Source of the DNA: Phyllobacterium brassicacearum
GTDB taxonomy: Bacteria > Pseudomonadota > Alphaproteobacteria > Rhizobiales > Rhizobiaceae
Direction of reading: 5' to 3'
Length of the DNA: 64,000 nucleotides
Assembly: GCF_003010955.1 (NCBI RefSeq)
Contig: NZ_PGGO01000005.1
Location: forward strand, 62,001 to 126,000
In this document: positions 9,075-18,239 of the stretch, piece by piece
How positions within the stretch are numbered: the stretch's first letter is position 1
How the letters are laid out: each line of letters opens with the position of its first letter
Notes under the pieces: generated by a model
What the model was told of the DNA's origin: nothing
The model's database searches: none
Seen by the model: the letters and a program-made list of their open reading frames with translations, nothing else
Translations under genes and position numbers: made by a program

Positions 9075-9446
9075 ATGCGGGTATCGGATGAGATGAAGCG
9101 GTTGTCACCCATCATGCAAGACGAGGACAAGGGTAACGGCAACGGTCCCGGCCGGGGAACGGCTGTCATTACCCGGACGAAACCCAAACTCAAAAAACCC
9201 AGCCTTTATCGCGTGTTGCTTCTCAATGACGATTACACTCCCATGGAATTCGTCATTCATGTTCTGGAACGGTTTTTCCAGAAGAACAGAGAAGACGCTA
9301 CACGCATAATGCTTCATGTGCATAATCATGGAGTAGGAGAATGTGGTGTCTTTACCTATGAGGTCGCGGAGTCCAAGATGACACAAGTCATGGACTATGC
9401 GCGGCAAAACCAACATCCGCTGCAATGCGTGATGGAGAAAAAGTGA
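9075..9446 (+). CDS. clpS: ATP-dependent Clp protease adaptor ClpS
   Basis: Delivers N-degron substrates to ClpAP. The core (about residues 40-123) has the family motifs [17 protein letters not shown], the substrate-pocket region with ND/DYTPM, and the [17 protein letters not shown] segment; the extended N-terminus is flexible. Length 123 fits. The annotated ATG at 9075 has only a weak AGG before it; in-frame ATGs at 9093 and 9114 are alternatives, the last giving [11 protein letters not shown]. clpA starts 6 nt after the stop, so the two form an operon. Confidence 0.93.
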   Translation: MRVSDEMKRLSPIMQDEDKGNGNGPGRGTAVITRTKPKLKKPSLYRVLLLNDDYTPMEFVIHVLERFFQKNREDATRIMLHVHNHGVGECGVFTYEVAESKMTQVMDYARQNQHPLQCVMEKK

Positions 9447-9452
9447 GGTTTC

Positions 9453-11921
9453 ATGCCATCTTTCTCACCTAGTCTGGAGCGGGCCCTCCATCAGGCGCTG
9501 ACCATCGCGAACGAGCATCATCATGAGTATGCGACGCTGGAGCATTTGCTCCTCGCACTCATCGATGATCAGGACGCGAGCAGTGTCATGCGCGCCTGCA
9601 ATGTCGATCTCGCTCAGCTGACGCGCACGGTGACCGACTATGTCGATCATGAATTGGACAACCTCGTAACTGGTTACGACGAGGATTCGAAGCCGACCGC
9701 TGCTTTTCAGCGTGTCATTCAGCGTGCAGTCATTCACGTTCAATCCTCCAATCGCGAAGAAGTAACCGGCGCAAATGTCCTCGTTGCCATTTTCGCCGAG
9801 CGGGAAAGCCACGCGGCGTTCTTCCTGCAGGAGCAGCAGATGACCCGCTATGACGCGGTCAATTATATTTCTCACGGCATTTCGAAGCGCCCGGGCGCTT
9901 CGGAACCGCGTACGCCGCTTGGGACCGAGAGCAATAGCGAAGACAATCATGTTTCCGAGTCTGACGAAGGCGCCAAGAAGAAGCAGGATGCGTTGACGGC
10001 CTATTGCAACAATCTCAACGATCGTGCGAAGGCCGGGAAGATCGATCCGCTGATCGGGCGCGATCAGGAGATCAACCGTACGATTCAGATCTTGTGCCGG
10101 CGTTCCAAGAACAATCCGCTTTATGTGGGTGATCCTGGCGTCGGCAAAACGGCCATCGCCGAAGGGCTCGCCAAGCGTATTGTCGAAGGCAAAGTTCCAA
10201 ATGTCCTGCACGATGCGACCGTATTCTCCCTGGATATGGGAACATTGCTCGCCGGAACGCGCTATCGTGGTGACTTCGAGGAGCGTCTGAAGCAGGTTAT
10301 CAAGGAACTCGAAGAGTATCCGGGTGCGATCCTGTTCATTGATGAAATCCACACAATCATCGGCGCCGGCGCCACTTCCGGTGGGGCAATGGATGCATCC
10401 AACCTGCTGAAACCTGCTCTGTCATCAGGGTCAATTCGTTGCATTGGTTCAACGACTTACAAGGAGTTCCGTCAGTTCTTCGAGAAGGACAGGGCACTTG
10501 TACGCCGGTTCCAGAAAATCGATGTCAACGAACCGTCGATCCCCGACGCGATCGAGATCATGAAGGGGTTGCGGCCGTATTTCGAGGACTTCCACAAGGT
10601 CAAATATACCGTTGAGGCAATCAAATCGGCCGTGGAACTGTCTGCGCGCTACATCAACGACCGCAAGCTGCCGGACAAGGCAATCGATGTGATTGACGAG
10701 ACAGGCGCCAGTCAGATGTTGCTGCCCGAAGGCAAGCGCAAGAAGTCGATTGGTGTGAAGGAAATCGAGGCGACGATCGCCACGATGGCCAGAATTCCGC
10801 CGAAGACCGTTTCGAAGGATGATGAAGCTGTCCTGTCCAATCTTGAAGCGGAGCTGAAGCGCGTTGTTTACGGTCAGGACCTCGCAATTGAAGCGCTTTC
10901 GTCTTCGATCAAGCTGGCGCGTGCCGGATTGCGCGAACCAGAGAAGCCGATCGGCTCTTACCTGTTCTCCGGCCCGACCGGCGTCGGCAAGACCGAGGTT
11001 GCGAAGCAATTGGCGGCGTCGCTCGGCGTGGAGCTCCTGCGTTTCGACATGTCCGAATATATGGAGCGTCATACGGTCTCGCGACTGCTCGGCGCACCTC
11101 CCGGCTATGTTGGTTTCGACCAGGGCGGTCTCCTGACTGATGGCGTTGACCAGCATCCGCATTGCGTCCTGCTACTCGACGAAATCGAGAAGGCACATCC
11201 GGATCTGTTCAACATCCTTTTGCAGGTCATGGACCATGGCAAGCTGACGGATCACAATGGCAAGCAAATCGACTTCCGTAATGTCATCCTGATCATGACG
11301 ACCAATGCCGGCGCCTCTGACATGGCGAGAGCGGCAATTGGTTTCGGCTCATCCCGGCGCGAAGGCGACGATATGGAAGCGATAAACCGGCTGTTCACGC
11401 CGGAATTCCGTAACCGTCTCGACGCGATCATTCCATTCGGTGCGCTGCCGGTTCCGGTGATCCATCAGGTCGTGCAGAAGTTTGTCATCCAGCTTGAGGC
11501 ACAGCTTGCCGATCGTGGCGTGACATTCGATCTGCAGCAGGATGCGATCGCCTGGCTGGCGGAGAAGGGCTATGACGACCGGATGGGCGCTCGCCCGCTG
11601 GCGCGTGTCATTCAGGAATACATCAAGAAGCCGCTCGCCGACGAAGTTCTGTTCGGCAAGCTGAAGAAGGGCGGAACGGTTCGTGTTTCTGTTGCAACGA
11701 AACCTGATGGTTCTCAGGGGCTCGTTCTCGACTACGTCGCCGATGAAGTGGTGGTGAAGCCGAAGAAGGAAATCCCCGTCGAAAAGAAACCGGTTGCGAG
11801 GAAAAAGCCAGCGCCGAAGAAGCCTATACTCGAAAAGGCTGGTGCCGACTCCGTGGTTAGCGGCCAGGCCACTCCACTATCGCGCAAGGCCTCCGTGCCA
11901 AAGGTACCACGCAAGAAATAG
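9453..11921 (+). CDS. clpA: ATP-dependent Clp protease ATP-binding subunit ClpA
   Basis: An AAA+ unfoldase that feeds proteins to ClpP. The order is an N-domain with two Clp-N repeats (about 1-145), AAA-1 with Walker A GDPGVGKT (226-233) and Walker B ILFIDE (293-298), AAA-2 with Walker A GPTGVGKT (507-514) and Walker B LLLDE (573-577), and the ClpP-docking IGF loop at 628-630. After the D2 small domain a basic tail of about 55 residues (767-822, repeats of Lys-Lys-Pro, Ala) extends past the usual ClpA end. It is translated 6 nt downstream of clpS. Confidence 0.96.
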   Translation: MPSFSPSLERALHQALTIANEHHHEYATLEHLLLALIDDQDASSVMRACNVDLAQLTRTVTDYVDHELDNLVTGYDEDSKPTAAFQRVIQRAVIHVQSSNREEVTGANVLVAIFAERESHAAFFLQEQQMTRYDAVNYISHGISKRPGASEPRTPLGTESNSEDNHVSESDEGAKKKQDALTAYCNNLNDRAKAGKIDPLIGRDQEINRTIQILCRRSKNNPLYVGDPGVGKTAIAEGLAKRIVEGKVPNVLHDATVFSLDMGTLLAGTRYRGDFEERLKQVIKELEEYPGAILFIDEIHTIIGAGATSGGAMDASNLLKPALSSGSIRCIGSTTYKEFRQFFEKDRALVRRFQKIDVNEPSIPDAIEIMKGLRPYFEDFHKVKYTVEAIKSAVELSARYINDRKLPDKAIDVIDETGASQMLLPEGKRKKSIGVKEIEATIATMARIPPKTVSKDDEAVLSNLEAELKRVVYGQDLAIEALSSSIKLARAGLREPEKPIGSYLFSGPTGVGKTEVAKQLAASLGVELLRFDMSEYMERHTVSRLLGAPPGYVGFDQGGLLTDGVDQHPHCVLLLDEIEKAHPDLFNILLQVMDHGKLTDHNGKQIDFRNVILIMTTNAGASDMARAAIGFGSSRREGDDMEAINRLFTPEFRNRLDAIIPFGALPVPVIHQVVQKFVIQLEAQLADRGVTFDLQQDAIAWLAEKGYDDRMGARPLARVIQEYIKKPLADEVLFGKLKKGGTVRVSVATKPDGSQGLVLDYVADEVVVKPKKEIPVEKKPVARKKPAPKKPILEKAGADSVVSGQATPLSRKASVPKVPRKK

Positions 11922-11950
11922 ACAAAAGGCCGCCCTCGGGCGGCCTTTTT
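11921..11950 (+). terminator. Intrinsic terminator after clpA
   Basis: GGCCGCC (11928-11934) pairs with GGCGGCC (11939-11945) around CTCG, with A4 before and T5 after the stem. It begins at the last base of the clpA stop codon. Confidence 0.9.
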
Positions 11951-11987
11951 CTTGCTGGCCAACGCCCTTCCGTTTATCGCTGGAATT

Positions 11988-12746
11988 ATGGCTGATTCCG
12001 AATTTCCTTTCCCCCAATCGGATGCTGAAGACCTGAGAACCAAGTTCTCGTGGTTTCTGTCTGGCGCATCGATGATCTTCAGCATCCCAGCGTTGATACT
12101 CATGACCGCGCATGTTGGGTTCGCCGGGTTTGCAAGTGAAAACGGCGTGTCGCTCCTTCAGGCAACCTTCATGGTTGCAACAATCTGGGCTCTTCCCGCC
12201 AATATCGTACTGATCGGAGCGATTTCAGGCGGATATTCCCTATTCGGGGCGGCCATTGCTGTTGCATTGTCGTCCATTCGCCTCATGCCGATGGTCGCGG
12301 CCTTTGTGCCGGAAATGCGTGGGCCAAAGACGCGGAAATTCACATTGCTGTTCTTGTCGCACTTCATCGCCGTCACGGCGTGGGTTATCGGGATGGAGCG
12401 CCTGCAACACGTTCCGCGTAATATGCGAACCACCTATTTTGCCGGATTGGGTGTTACGTTGACATCCACCAATACGCTTGTTGTTGCGATCGTTTACTAT
12501 CTGTCGACGGATTTTCCGCCGATTGTCTTCGCCGCATTGTTTTTCCTCACACCAATGTACTTTCTGGCCTCGCTATGGGGCTCGGCACGGGACCGTTCAA
12601 TCCATGTGGCGATGATTTCGGGATTGCTGCTTTTCCCGCTGATTCACTATCTGGCACCGGCCTACGATCTTCTCTTGACCGGACTGGCAGGCGGATTGGT
12701 GACGCTGGCATACGTGCGCTGGCAGCAGGCAAGGCAGCACCCATGA
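11988..12746 (+). CDS. azlC: AzlC family branched-chain amino acid exporter, large subunit
   Basis: A 252-residue inner-membrane protein with about six to eight hydrophobic helices and AzlC family features, paired with a typical AzlD partner downstream. AzlCD pairs export branched-chain amino acids or analogues. The ATG at 11988 (MADSEFPFPQSDAED) is preferred: the upstream frame start at 11952 lies directly behind the clpA terminator and would add an unlikely extension. Its TGA overlaps the azlD ATG by 3 nt in an ATGA arrangement, which suggests translational coupling. Confidence 0.85.
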   Translation: MADSEFPFPQSDAEDLRTKFSWFLSGASMIFSIPALILMTAHVGFAGFASENGVSLLQATFMVATIWALPANIVLIGAISGGYSLFGAAIAVALSSIRLMPMVAAFVPEMRGPKTRKFTLLFLSHFIAVTAWVIGMERLQHVPRNMRTTYFAGLGVTLTSTNTLVVAIVYYLSTDFPPIVFAALFFLTPMYFLASLWGSARDRSIHVAMISGLLLFPLIHYLAPAYDLLLTGLAGGLVTLAYVRWQQARQHP

Positions 12747-13093
12747 CCTGGCAAAGCATAACGGAATGGTGGTGGCCCTATCTTTTCATTTTGTTGGCGG
12801 GATGGTTGCCGACCGACATCTGGCGTTTCATTGGCGTGTTGATTGGCGGCCGGGTGCGGGAGGATTCGGAGGCGCTGATCATCGTACGGGCAGTAGCGAC
12901 TGCGCTTGTGGCAGGTGTCATCGCCCAGCTCATCCTTTATCCAAGCGGATCGTTGGCCGAGTCATCTGTGATCCTGCGCATCGGCGCTGCTGTGGCCGGC
13001 TTTGCGGCCTATCTCTGCCTCGGCCAGCGCGTCATCGTGGGTGTCCTGGTTGCAGAGGTCATCCTGATCAGCGGGCTCAGTCTCAACTTTTAG
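12743..13093 (+). CDS. azlD: AzlD family small membrane subunit
   Basis: A 116-residue protein with about four membrane helices starting MTWQSITEWWWPYLFILLAG; AWLPTDIWR-like and VIL-rich segments fit the AzlD family. It forms the small subunit of the branched-chain amino acid exporter with azlC. The start codon overlaps the azlC stop, which fixes the start. A longer frame extends upstream inside azlC but is not needed. Confidence 0.85.
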   Translation: MTWQSITEWWWPYLFILLAGWLPTDIWRFIGVLIGGRVREDSEALIIVRAVATALVAGVIAQLILYPSGSLAESSVILRIGAAVAGFAAYLCLGQRVIVGVLVAEVILISGLSLNF

Positions 13094-13171
13094 CTAAAGA
13101 TTAAGCCAATCGCTTAACGTGATTCACATTCATGCCCGATAGGTTTCCGCTAACATACTCGGGAGCGGTCG

Positions 13172-14098
13172 ATGAGATCCGATGTTCAGACATTCTGCAA
13201 AGTGGCCATAATCATTGGAATATTGGCGATTGACGTAACCTGGATCGCTTTGACGGACTTTCGCTTCGAGGGTCAAAGCGTATTGAAGGTCATTGCGGCC
13301 TCCGCGTTTTGTGGTCTTGTGGCTTACACCTACAGGACTTGGCGACCGATGCGAGCCTTCGAGCTGGTGTGCACGGAAACGGCCGTCCTTCTCGCCTTTA
13401 CTGCTGCCGCCGCACCCTTGAGCTATCTTGTCACGTCACTCGCTCGCCCCCTGATTGACGCACAGCTGATTGGGTTCGACGCCGCCCTCGGCTTTGATTG
13501 GTCTGCTTATGTCGGCTACTTCAGCGAACGGCCACTGTTAGGCATGATATGCTCGGTCATCTATCTTACGACGCTCGCACAAGTGGCCCTAGCAGTTATC
13601 GTTCTTGGTCTTATGGGCAAGACTGAACGCACGCAGCAGTTTGTGTCCGCTGTCATGCTCGGCGCACTGGTATGTATCGTGGTGTCAGGGATATGGCCGT
13701 CAGCAGGAGCACTGGCAACGACGAGACCGCCGGATTCTTTCTGGGGAAGCCATCATCCAGTCGTGGATCTAGCCTACAAGCAGACATTCTTCGATTTAAG
13801 ATCTGGCGCCGAGCGGTTCATATCCTTGGATAAAATGAAGGGGATGATCGCGTTTCCATCTTATCATGGAACGCTTTCGGCCCTCCTGATCCTCGCTTTC
13901 TTCCGGGTCGGTCACTGGTTCTGGCCCGTGCTGGTGCTGAACGCGCTTATCCTCATGGCCACGCCAGTCGAAGGTGGACATCATCTGGTAGACGTCATCG
14001 GCGGCATCGCTGTTGCTGGTGGAAGCTGGTATTTTGCCGGTTTGTTCTACAGGCCACGCATTTCAAGATCGCGGCAGCTTATCGAGATTCCGGCCTAG
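13172..14098 (+). CDS. PAP2 superfamily membrane phosphatase
   Basis: A 308-residue polytopic inner-membrane protein with about seven hydrophobic helices. The PAP2 active-site elements are visible: FPSYHG (228-233) for the second motif and GGHHLVD (268-274) for the third, with His and Asp in place; a first motif may be KMKG just upstream. The family removes phosphate from lipids such as phosphatidate, undecaprenyl diphosphate or inositol lipids; the substrate here is unknown. The 3' end overlaps that of the convergent HIT gene by 4 nt. No ribosome binding site better than GGGAG about 9 nt upstream of the ATG. Confidence 0.82.
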   Translation: MRSDVQTFCKVAIIIGILAIDVTWIALTDFRFEGQSVLKVIAASAFCGLVAYTYRTWRPMRAFELVCTETAVLLAFTAAAAPLSYLVTSLARPLIDAQLIGFDAALGFDWSAYVGYFSERPLLGMICSVIYLTTLAQVALAVIVLGLMGKTERTQQFVSAVMLGALVCIVVSGIWPSAGALATTRPPDSFWGSHHPVVDLAYKQTFFDLRSGAERFISLDKMKGMIAFPSYHGTLSALLILAFFRVGHWFWPVLVLNALILMATPVEGGHHLVDVIGGIAVAGGSWYFAGLFYRPRISRSRQLIEIPA

Positions 14099-14529
14099 CC
14101 GAGCTCCGACAGGGCCTGCCTGATCTTTTCGGCATTCGCGGCCAGCACAGCCTGATCTTCCATCTGGCCGGTATGCGGCTTGATGGCGATGCCCTCAAAG
14201 CGCGGAATGATGTGGAAGTGCAGATGGAACACTGTCTGCCCGGAGGCTGGCTCATTGAACTGCATGACCGTTACGCCATCTGCATCGTAGGCTCTCTTGA
14301 CGGCCCGAGCCAACTTCTGTGTCGTGGCGATCACAGCTGCAAGGTTCTCTGGCTCGGCATCGAGGATATTTCGACATGAAGATTTGGTGATGACAAGGCA
14401 GTGGCCTTTGCCTTGGGGCATCACGTCCATGAAGGCGTAGGTATCGGCATCTTCATAAAGCTTGTGAGAGGGGATTTCTCCGCGCAGAATCTTTGCGAAC
14501 ACATTATTGTCGTCATAGGGCTGGGTCAT
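14095..14529 (-). CDS. HIT family nucleotide-binding protein
   Basis: A 144-residue HINT-type histidine triad protein. The triad HLHFH is at residues 102-106, preceded by the QTVFH segment, and the N-terminal CFAK-like region reads NNVFAKILRGEIP. Such proteins hydrolyse or bind nucleoside phosphoramidates or AMP conjugates in the cytosol. The precise substrate is not known. It overlaps the end of the PAP2 gene. Confidence 0.92.
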   Translation of the reverse strand: MTQPYDDNNVFAKILRGEIPSHKLYEDADTYAFMDVMPQGKGHCLVITKSSCRNILDAEPENLAAVIATTQKLARAVKRAYDADGVTVMQFNEPASGQTVFHLHFHIIPRFEGIAIKPHTGQMEDQAVLAANAEKIRQALSELG

Positions 14530-14609
14530 GTTGCACCTGTCGATTCTGGAAACTGGAGCCGATGTTTGCCGTGGCTGGCAATGCAGTCAAGCTTGCGCAC
14601 GTGAAGCAT

Positions 14610-15794
14610 TCAATGTTCTGTTTTTTTGAAGGGAGCATGGTGGTTCAGGACCTCGCTCATCAAAGCCACGTCCGTACGCTCACGCTTCAGAAAATCATTG
14701 ATCGCGCGGCGCAGACCTTCATGAGCGATGTAATGGACCGAATTGGTCGTCACCGGCATATAGCCCCGTGCGAGCTTGTGCTCGCCCTGGGCGCCGGCCT
14801 CAACAATCCGCAGCTTCCTCTCGATAGCGAAGTCGATGGCCTGATGATAGCAGACTTCGAAATGCAGAAAGCGGTGATCCTCGATGCAGCCCCAGTGCCT
14901 GCCAAAGAGGCGATCCGAACCAATAAAATTGATCGCACCTGCGATGTAGTGTCCGCCACGCCGCGCCATCACCAGCATGATGTCATCAGGCATGCGTTCC
15001 CCGATCAGGCCGTAAAACTCGCGATTGAGGTACGGCCGGCCCCATTTGCGACTGCCGGTGTCCATATAGAAAGCAAAAAATTCGTCCCAGATCTTTGTCG
15101 TGATCTGATCGCCCGTCAGGCGATCGATCGTGATGTCATTGCTCAGGGCTTCCCGTCGTTCACGTCTCAGCGCTTTGCGCTTGCGCGAAGCGAGTGTCTC
15201 AAGGAAATCATCGTAGCTTTCATAGCCCTCGTTGATGAAATGAAACTGCTGATCGATCCGATGCAAAAATCCGGCATCGATGAAGGCCGGGAGATCGTCA
15301 TCGTTGACGAAGGTAGAGTGTGCCGATGAAATTCCGAGTTGATTAGTCAGCTGGCGCAGTCCATTGGCAAGAGCAATTCTGGCGACGCTGCCGTTCCAGG
15401 CGCGGTTGACCAAGAGCCGCGGGCCAGTCGCTGGAGTGAACGGAATGCTGGCCTGTAGTTTTGGGTAATAACGTCCGCCTGCGCGCTCGAATGCGTCGGC
15501 CCAGCCATGATCAAAGACGTATTCGCCCTGGCTGTGGCTTTTCAGATAGCATGGGATGGCTCCGATCAACGTGTCACTATCATCTTCCAGCCGCAAAAAT
15601 TGCGGAAGCCAACCCGCCTTGCGAGCGACGCAGCCAGAATCTTCGAGCGATGACAGGAAGGCATGCGACAGGAACGGATTGTAATTGGGCGCATTGCGCG
15701 TCGTTCCGCAAAGCAGCGACCATTCTTCCTGCGTGAATGCACCAACGCCATCGCAAACACGCAAGGTGAAATCGCCTCGATCAGCATTCTGCAT
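14610..15794 (-). CDS. GNAT/FemAB-like acyltransferase family protein (PF04339-type)
   Basis: A 394-residue soluble protein with the features of the bacterial family once labelled peptidogalycan biosynthesis/recognition: PFLSHAFLSSLEDSGCV near the N-terminus, PCYLKSHSQGEYVFDHGWADA at about 95-115 and LARGYMP with the GAQGEHK segment near the C-terminus. The fold is a double GNAT domain, but the reaction is not established. The start is taken at ATG 15794 (MQNADRGDF); a longer frame begins at 15872 and would add 26 residues with no family match. GGAAG lies 12 nt upstream. Confidence 0.8.
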   Translation of the reverse strand: MQNADRGDFTLRVCDGVGAFTQEEWSLLCGTTRNAPNYNPFLSHAFLSSLEDSGCVARKAGWLPQFLRLEDDSDTLIGAIPCYLKSHSQGEYVFDHGWADAFERAGGRYYPKLQASIPFTPATGPRLLVNRAWNGSVARIALANGLRQLTNQLGISSAHSTFVNDDDLPAFIDAGFLHRIDQQFHFINEGYESYDDFLETLASRKRKALRRERREALSNDITIDRLTGDQITTKIWDEFFAFYMDTGSRKWGRPYLNREFYGLIGERMPDDIMLVMARRGGHYIAGAINFIGSDRLFGRHWGCIEDHRFLHFEVCYHQAIDFAIERKLRIVEAGAQGEHKLARGYMPVTTNSVHYIAHEGLRRAINDFLKRERTDVALMSEVLNHHAPFKKTEH

Positions 15795-15909
15795 CGTTGA
15801 AATTGACTTCCTGACTGTGGCAGCCGGATGGAGGCCGGCCGCGCAACCTAACATGTAAGCTAGGCATTCCACCTTGCGTTACAAGAGGCAGTGTGGGCCG
15901 GCCGGAAAT

Positions 15910-16629
15910 TCAGGTAGCTCCCGGATCAAATCCTTCGAAGGTGATCTGGTCGACATGTCTGTCACTGATCAACTTGTCGTCAAAATTTCGTACAGTCCAA
16001 GAGATGACGGGCAAGCCAAGCTTGCCACGAACGAATTCGACAAAGCGGTTCTCAAGATGATGAACGTTGTAGGATACAAAATCGATCCCGTAGGCCAACA
16101 TGGCGAAATGCGCTTCCAGTTCCTCGTCGCGGAGGCCCTCGGCAGTTAAACCGGCAGGTATGCCGGGCGCATCCTTGCCGAATAGGCGGATCAGGTGGTG
16201 ATCGAAGGACATAATTGCGGCCAAGCCATCATAGCCGGCGAGGTCATCGGCAACGGCCTTGACCAGTCCGTCATCCCGTCCAGGCATACCCTTCAGTTCA
16301 ATGACGATCGGAACGCGGCCGCCAATTAATCTCAGGGTTTCCGTTAGGGTCGGCACATGATCGTTCGTGCCACCGACCCGCAAATTTGCCGCCTGGGCCG
16401 CAGTCAACTTATCGATGCTGCCGGCTTGGCCGGTCAGGCGGTCCAGTTGGCCGTCATGAAATACCACTGCCTTGCCGTCTGCAGAGAGATGCACGTCGCA
16501 TTCGATGGCGAAGCCCGCATCCGCCGCTGCGTCAAAGGCGGATAGCGTGTTCTCCCAGCGTAGCCTGTTGAGATCGTGCAAACCGCGATGGGCAATCGGA
16601 ACGCTCTTCAACCAGTCGATTGACGCCAT
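15910..16629 (-). CDS. Glycerophosphodiester phosphodiesterase
   Basis: A 239-residue GDPD-family enzyme without a signal peptide, so cytosolic like UgpQ. It hydrolyses glycerophosphodiesters to glycerol-3-phosphate and an alcohol. Visible active-site elements are AHRGLHD (His-Arg near residue 14), WENTLSAF with the catalytic Glu, ECDVHLSADG and VVFHD. Its start lies 2 nt from the stop of the upstream RidA gene on the same strand, so the two are co-transcribed. Confidence 0.92.
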   Translation of the reverse strand: MASIDWLKSVPIAHRGLHDLNRLRWENTLSAFDAAADAGFAIECDVHLSADGKAVVFHDGQLDRLTGQAGSIDKLTAAQAANLRVGGTNDHVPTLTETLRLIGGRVPIVIELKGMPGRDDGLVKAVADDLAGYDGLAAIMSFDHHLIRLFGKDAPGIPAGLTAEGLRDEELEAHFAMLAYGIDFVSYNVHHLENRFVEFVRGKLGLPVISWTVRNFDDKLISDRHVDQITFEGFDPGAT

Positions 16630-16631
16630 AA

Positions 16632-17096
16632 TCAGCGCACCTCGATGATTGCTTCGATTTCGACTGGCGCGTTCAAGGGCAGGGCGGCAGTGCCAACGGC
16701 CGCGCGTGCATGGCGGCCCGTATCACCCAACACCGCAACCAGGAGATCCGAGGCACCATTGGCGACAAGATGCTGCTCTGTAAAGTCCGGTGTCGAAGCG
16801 ACGAACACCGTAATTTTCACGATGCGTGCAATTTTCTCGAGGTCTCCAAGCGCGGCCTTCGCCTGGGCCAGAATATTGATCGCGCATGCTTTCGCCGCTT
16901 CCTGGCCCTGTGCGACATTCAGCTCAGCGCCCAAAAGCCCGGTATGGACGAGTTTTCCGTCTGCCAAGGGCAATTGTCCTGACGTCAAAAGCAACGACCC
17001 GGTCTGGATGAATGGCACATAATTTGCTGCCGGAGCGGCGGCCACGGGAAGCGTTATGCCGAGCTCCTGAAGACGTGTTTCAATGGTGCTGCTCAT
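16632..17096 (-). CDS. RidA family (YjgF/YER057c/UK114) protein
   Basis: A 154-residue RidA-fold protein. Canonical RidA enzymes are deaminases that hydrolyse reactive enamines/imines derived from threonine or serine. The family core is visible as SGQLPLADGKLVHTGLLGAEL and HARAAVGTAALPLNAPVEIEAIIEV; the Arg needed for substrate carboxylate binding lies in HARAAVG. The version LNAPVEIE with about 154 residues belongs to the YjgH/Rid subgroup rather than the archetypal 128-residue RidA, so activity is not certain. It is divergent from eipB. Confidence 0.87.
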   Translation of the reverse strand: MSSTIETRLQELGITLPVAAAPAANYVPFIQTGSLLLTSGQLPLADGKLVHTGLLGAELNVAQGQEAAKACAINILAQAKAALGDLEKIARIVKITVFVASTPDFTEQHLVANGASDLLVAVLGDTGRHARAAVGTAALPLNAPVEIEAIIEVR

Positions 17097-17216
17097 GGGG
17101 TCTGTGTCCTTATGTTTTCGGAATCGTACGCGATTGTGAAAGAAGTTGCGATTTTTGCCTCGCTTCCGCCAAGAGTTTTTTTAATATGCGCATTCGAATG
17201 TTGGAGAATCTTGTCA

Positions 17217-18041
17217 ATGCGCGTTTTACCTGTCCTCATTTTCACGCTCGGCACCTTGGGTTTTGCCGGTTCAACAATGGCGTACGCCGCCGGAACCGCA
17301 ACCCTTGTTCCGCACCGCGCGATATACGATCTGAAACTGGACAGTGCGCAGGACAGTAGCGGAATTACAGGACTCACTGGCCGCATGGTCTATGAATTCA
17401 ACGGCTCAGACTGTGAAGGCTATACGACGAATTTCCGTTTCGTTACCCGCGTGGACATGGAAGAGCAGCCGCAACGCGTAACTGATCAACAGACGACAAC
17501 ATTCGAATCGGGCGATGGCGGCAAGTTCCGTTTCGTCAACAAGACATTCGTTGACCAGAGCTTGACGAAGGAAGTGCGCGGGGATGCGGCCTTGTCCAAG
17601 GACAAGACGGAAATATCGCTGACGAAACCGGAAGCGACCAAGGAAAACCTCGAACTGTCACAGTTCCCGACGCGTCATATGCAGCAACTGATCGAGAAAG
17701 CGCTTGCCGGTGAGGTTTTCTACCAGACGAAACTGTTCGATGGTTCGGAAGATGCCGATAAGGTGATGGCAACGACCGTTGTCATAGGCAAATCGGCAGT
17801 CGCCGATGCAGACGAAGAAATCAAGAATATGGGCCCGCTTGCCAAGGAAAGCACGTGGCCGGTTTCGATCGCTTATTTCGATGAAAGTGAAAAGGCTGAA
17901 GGTCTGCCGAGCTACCGGATCAATTTCAAAATGTATCGCAATGGCGTCACACGCGACCTGAAAATGGATTACGGCGATTTCTCCATGACGGGCAAGCTTG
18001 TCAACCTGCAGCTCTTTGACATGCCAAAATGCAAGAAATGA
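17217..18041 (+). CDS. eipB: Cell envelope integrity protein EipB (DUF1849)
   Basis: A 274-residue periplasmic protein with a signal peptide (residues 1-24, MRVLPVLIFTLGTLGFAGST, cleavage near AYA-AG). EipB folds as a beta-spiral with an interdomain disulfide and is required for envelope integrity in Brucella; the two conserved cysteines are here C66 (NGSDCEGY) and C272 (MPKCKK). ATG 17217 is chosen because it begins the signal peptide and GGAG lies 10 nt before it; an upstream frame start at 17112 would bury the signal. Confidence 0.92.
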   Translation: MRVLPVLIFTLGTLGFAGSTMAYAAGTATLVPHRAIYDLKLDSAQDSSGITGLTGRMVYEFNGSDCEGYTTNFRFVTRVDMEEQPQRVTDQQTTTFESGDGGKFRFVNKTFVDQSLTKEVRGDAALSKDKTEISLTKPEATKENLELSQFPTRHMQQLIEKALAGEVFYQTKLFDGSEDADKVMATTVVIGKSAVADADEEIKNMGPLAKESTWPVSIAYFDESEKAEGLPSYRINFKMYRNGVTRDLKMDYGDFSMTGKLVNLQLFDMPKCKK

Positions 18042-18152
18042 CCGCGTCGTCGTGTGATCGACGTTCAAATTGGCGTTTTGTTGCCGACACACTTGCGTTT
18101 GTCGTGATTATCCATTAACAGCCGCAGCATTCCACACACGGGCTTTGGGTTG

Positions 18153-18199
18153 ATATCGGGAGAAATCCGATATGGCCTCCGGTGGCGGGTTCTCCCGCC
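18153..18199 (+). promoter_or_regulatory. rpsB leader with two tandem hairpins
   Basis: In the untranslated region before rpsB, ATATCGG (18153-18159) pairs with CCGATAT (18167-18173), and 10 nt later GGCGGG (18184-18189) pairs with CCCGCC (18194-18199) around TTCT. CTCC at 18177-18180 can also close with GGAG at 18210-18213 around the second hairpin. The spacing to the start at 18240 fits an autoregulatory leader of the kind ribosomal protein S2 uses elsewhere. Control by S2 is inference. Confidence 0.5.
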
Positions 18200-18239
18200 T
18201 CATGTCCGTGGAGGTTAAACCGGAAAAGGAAAATAAGAG

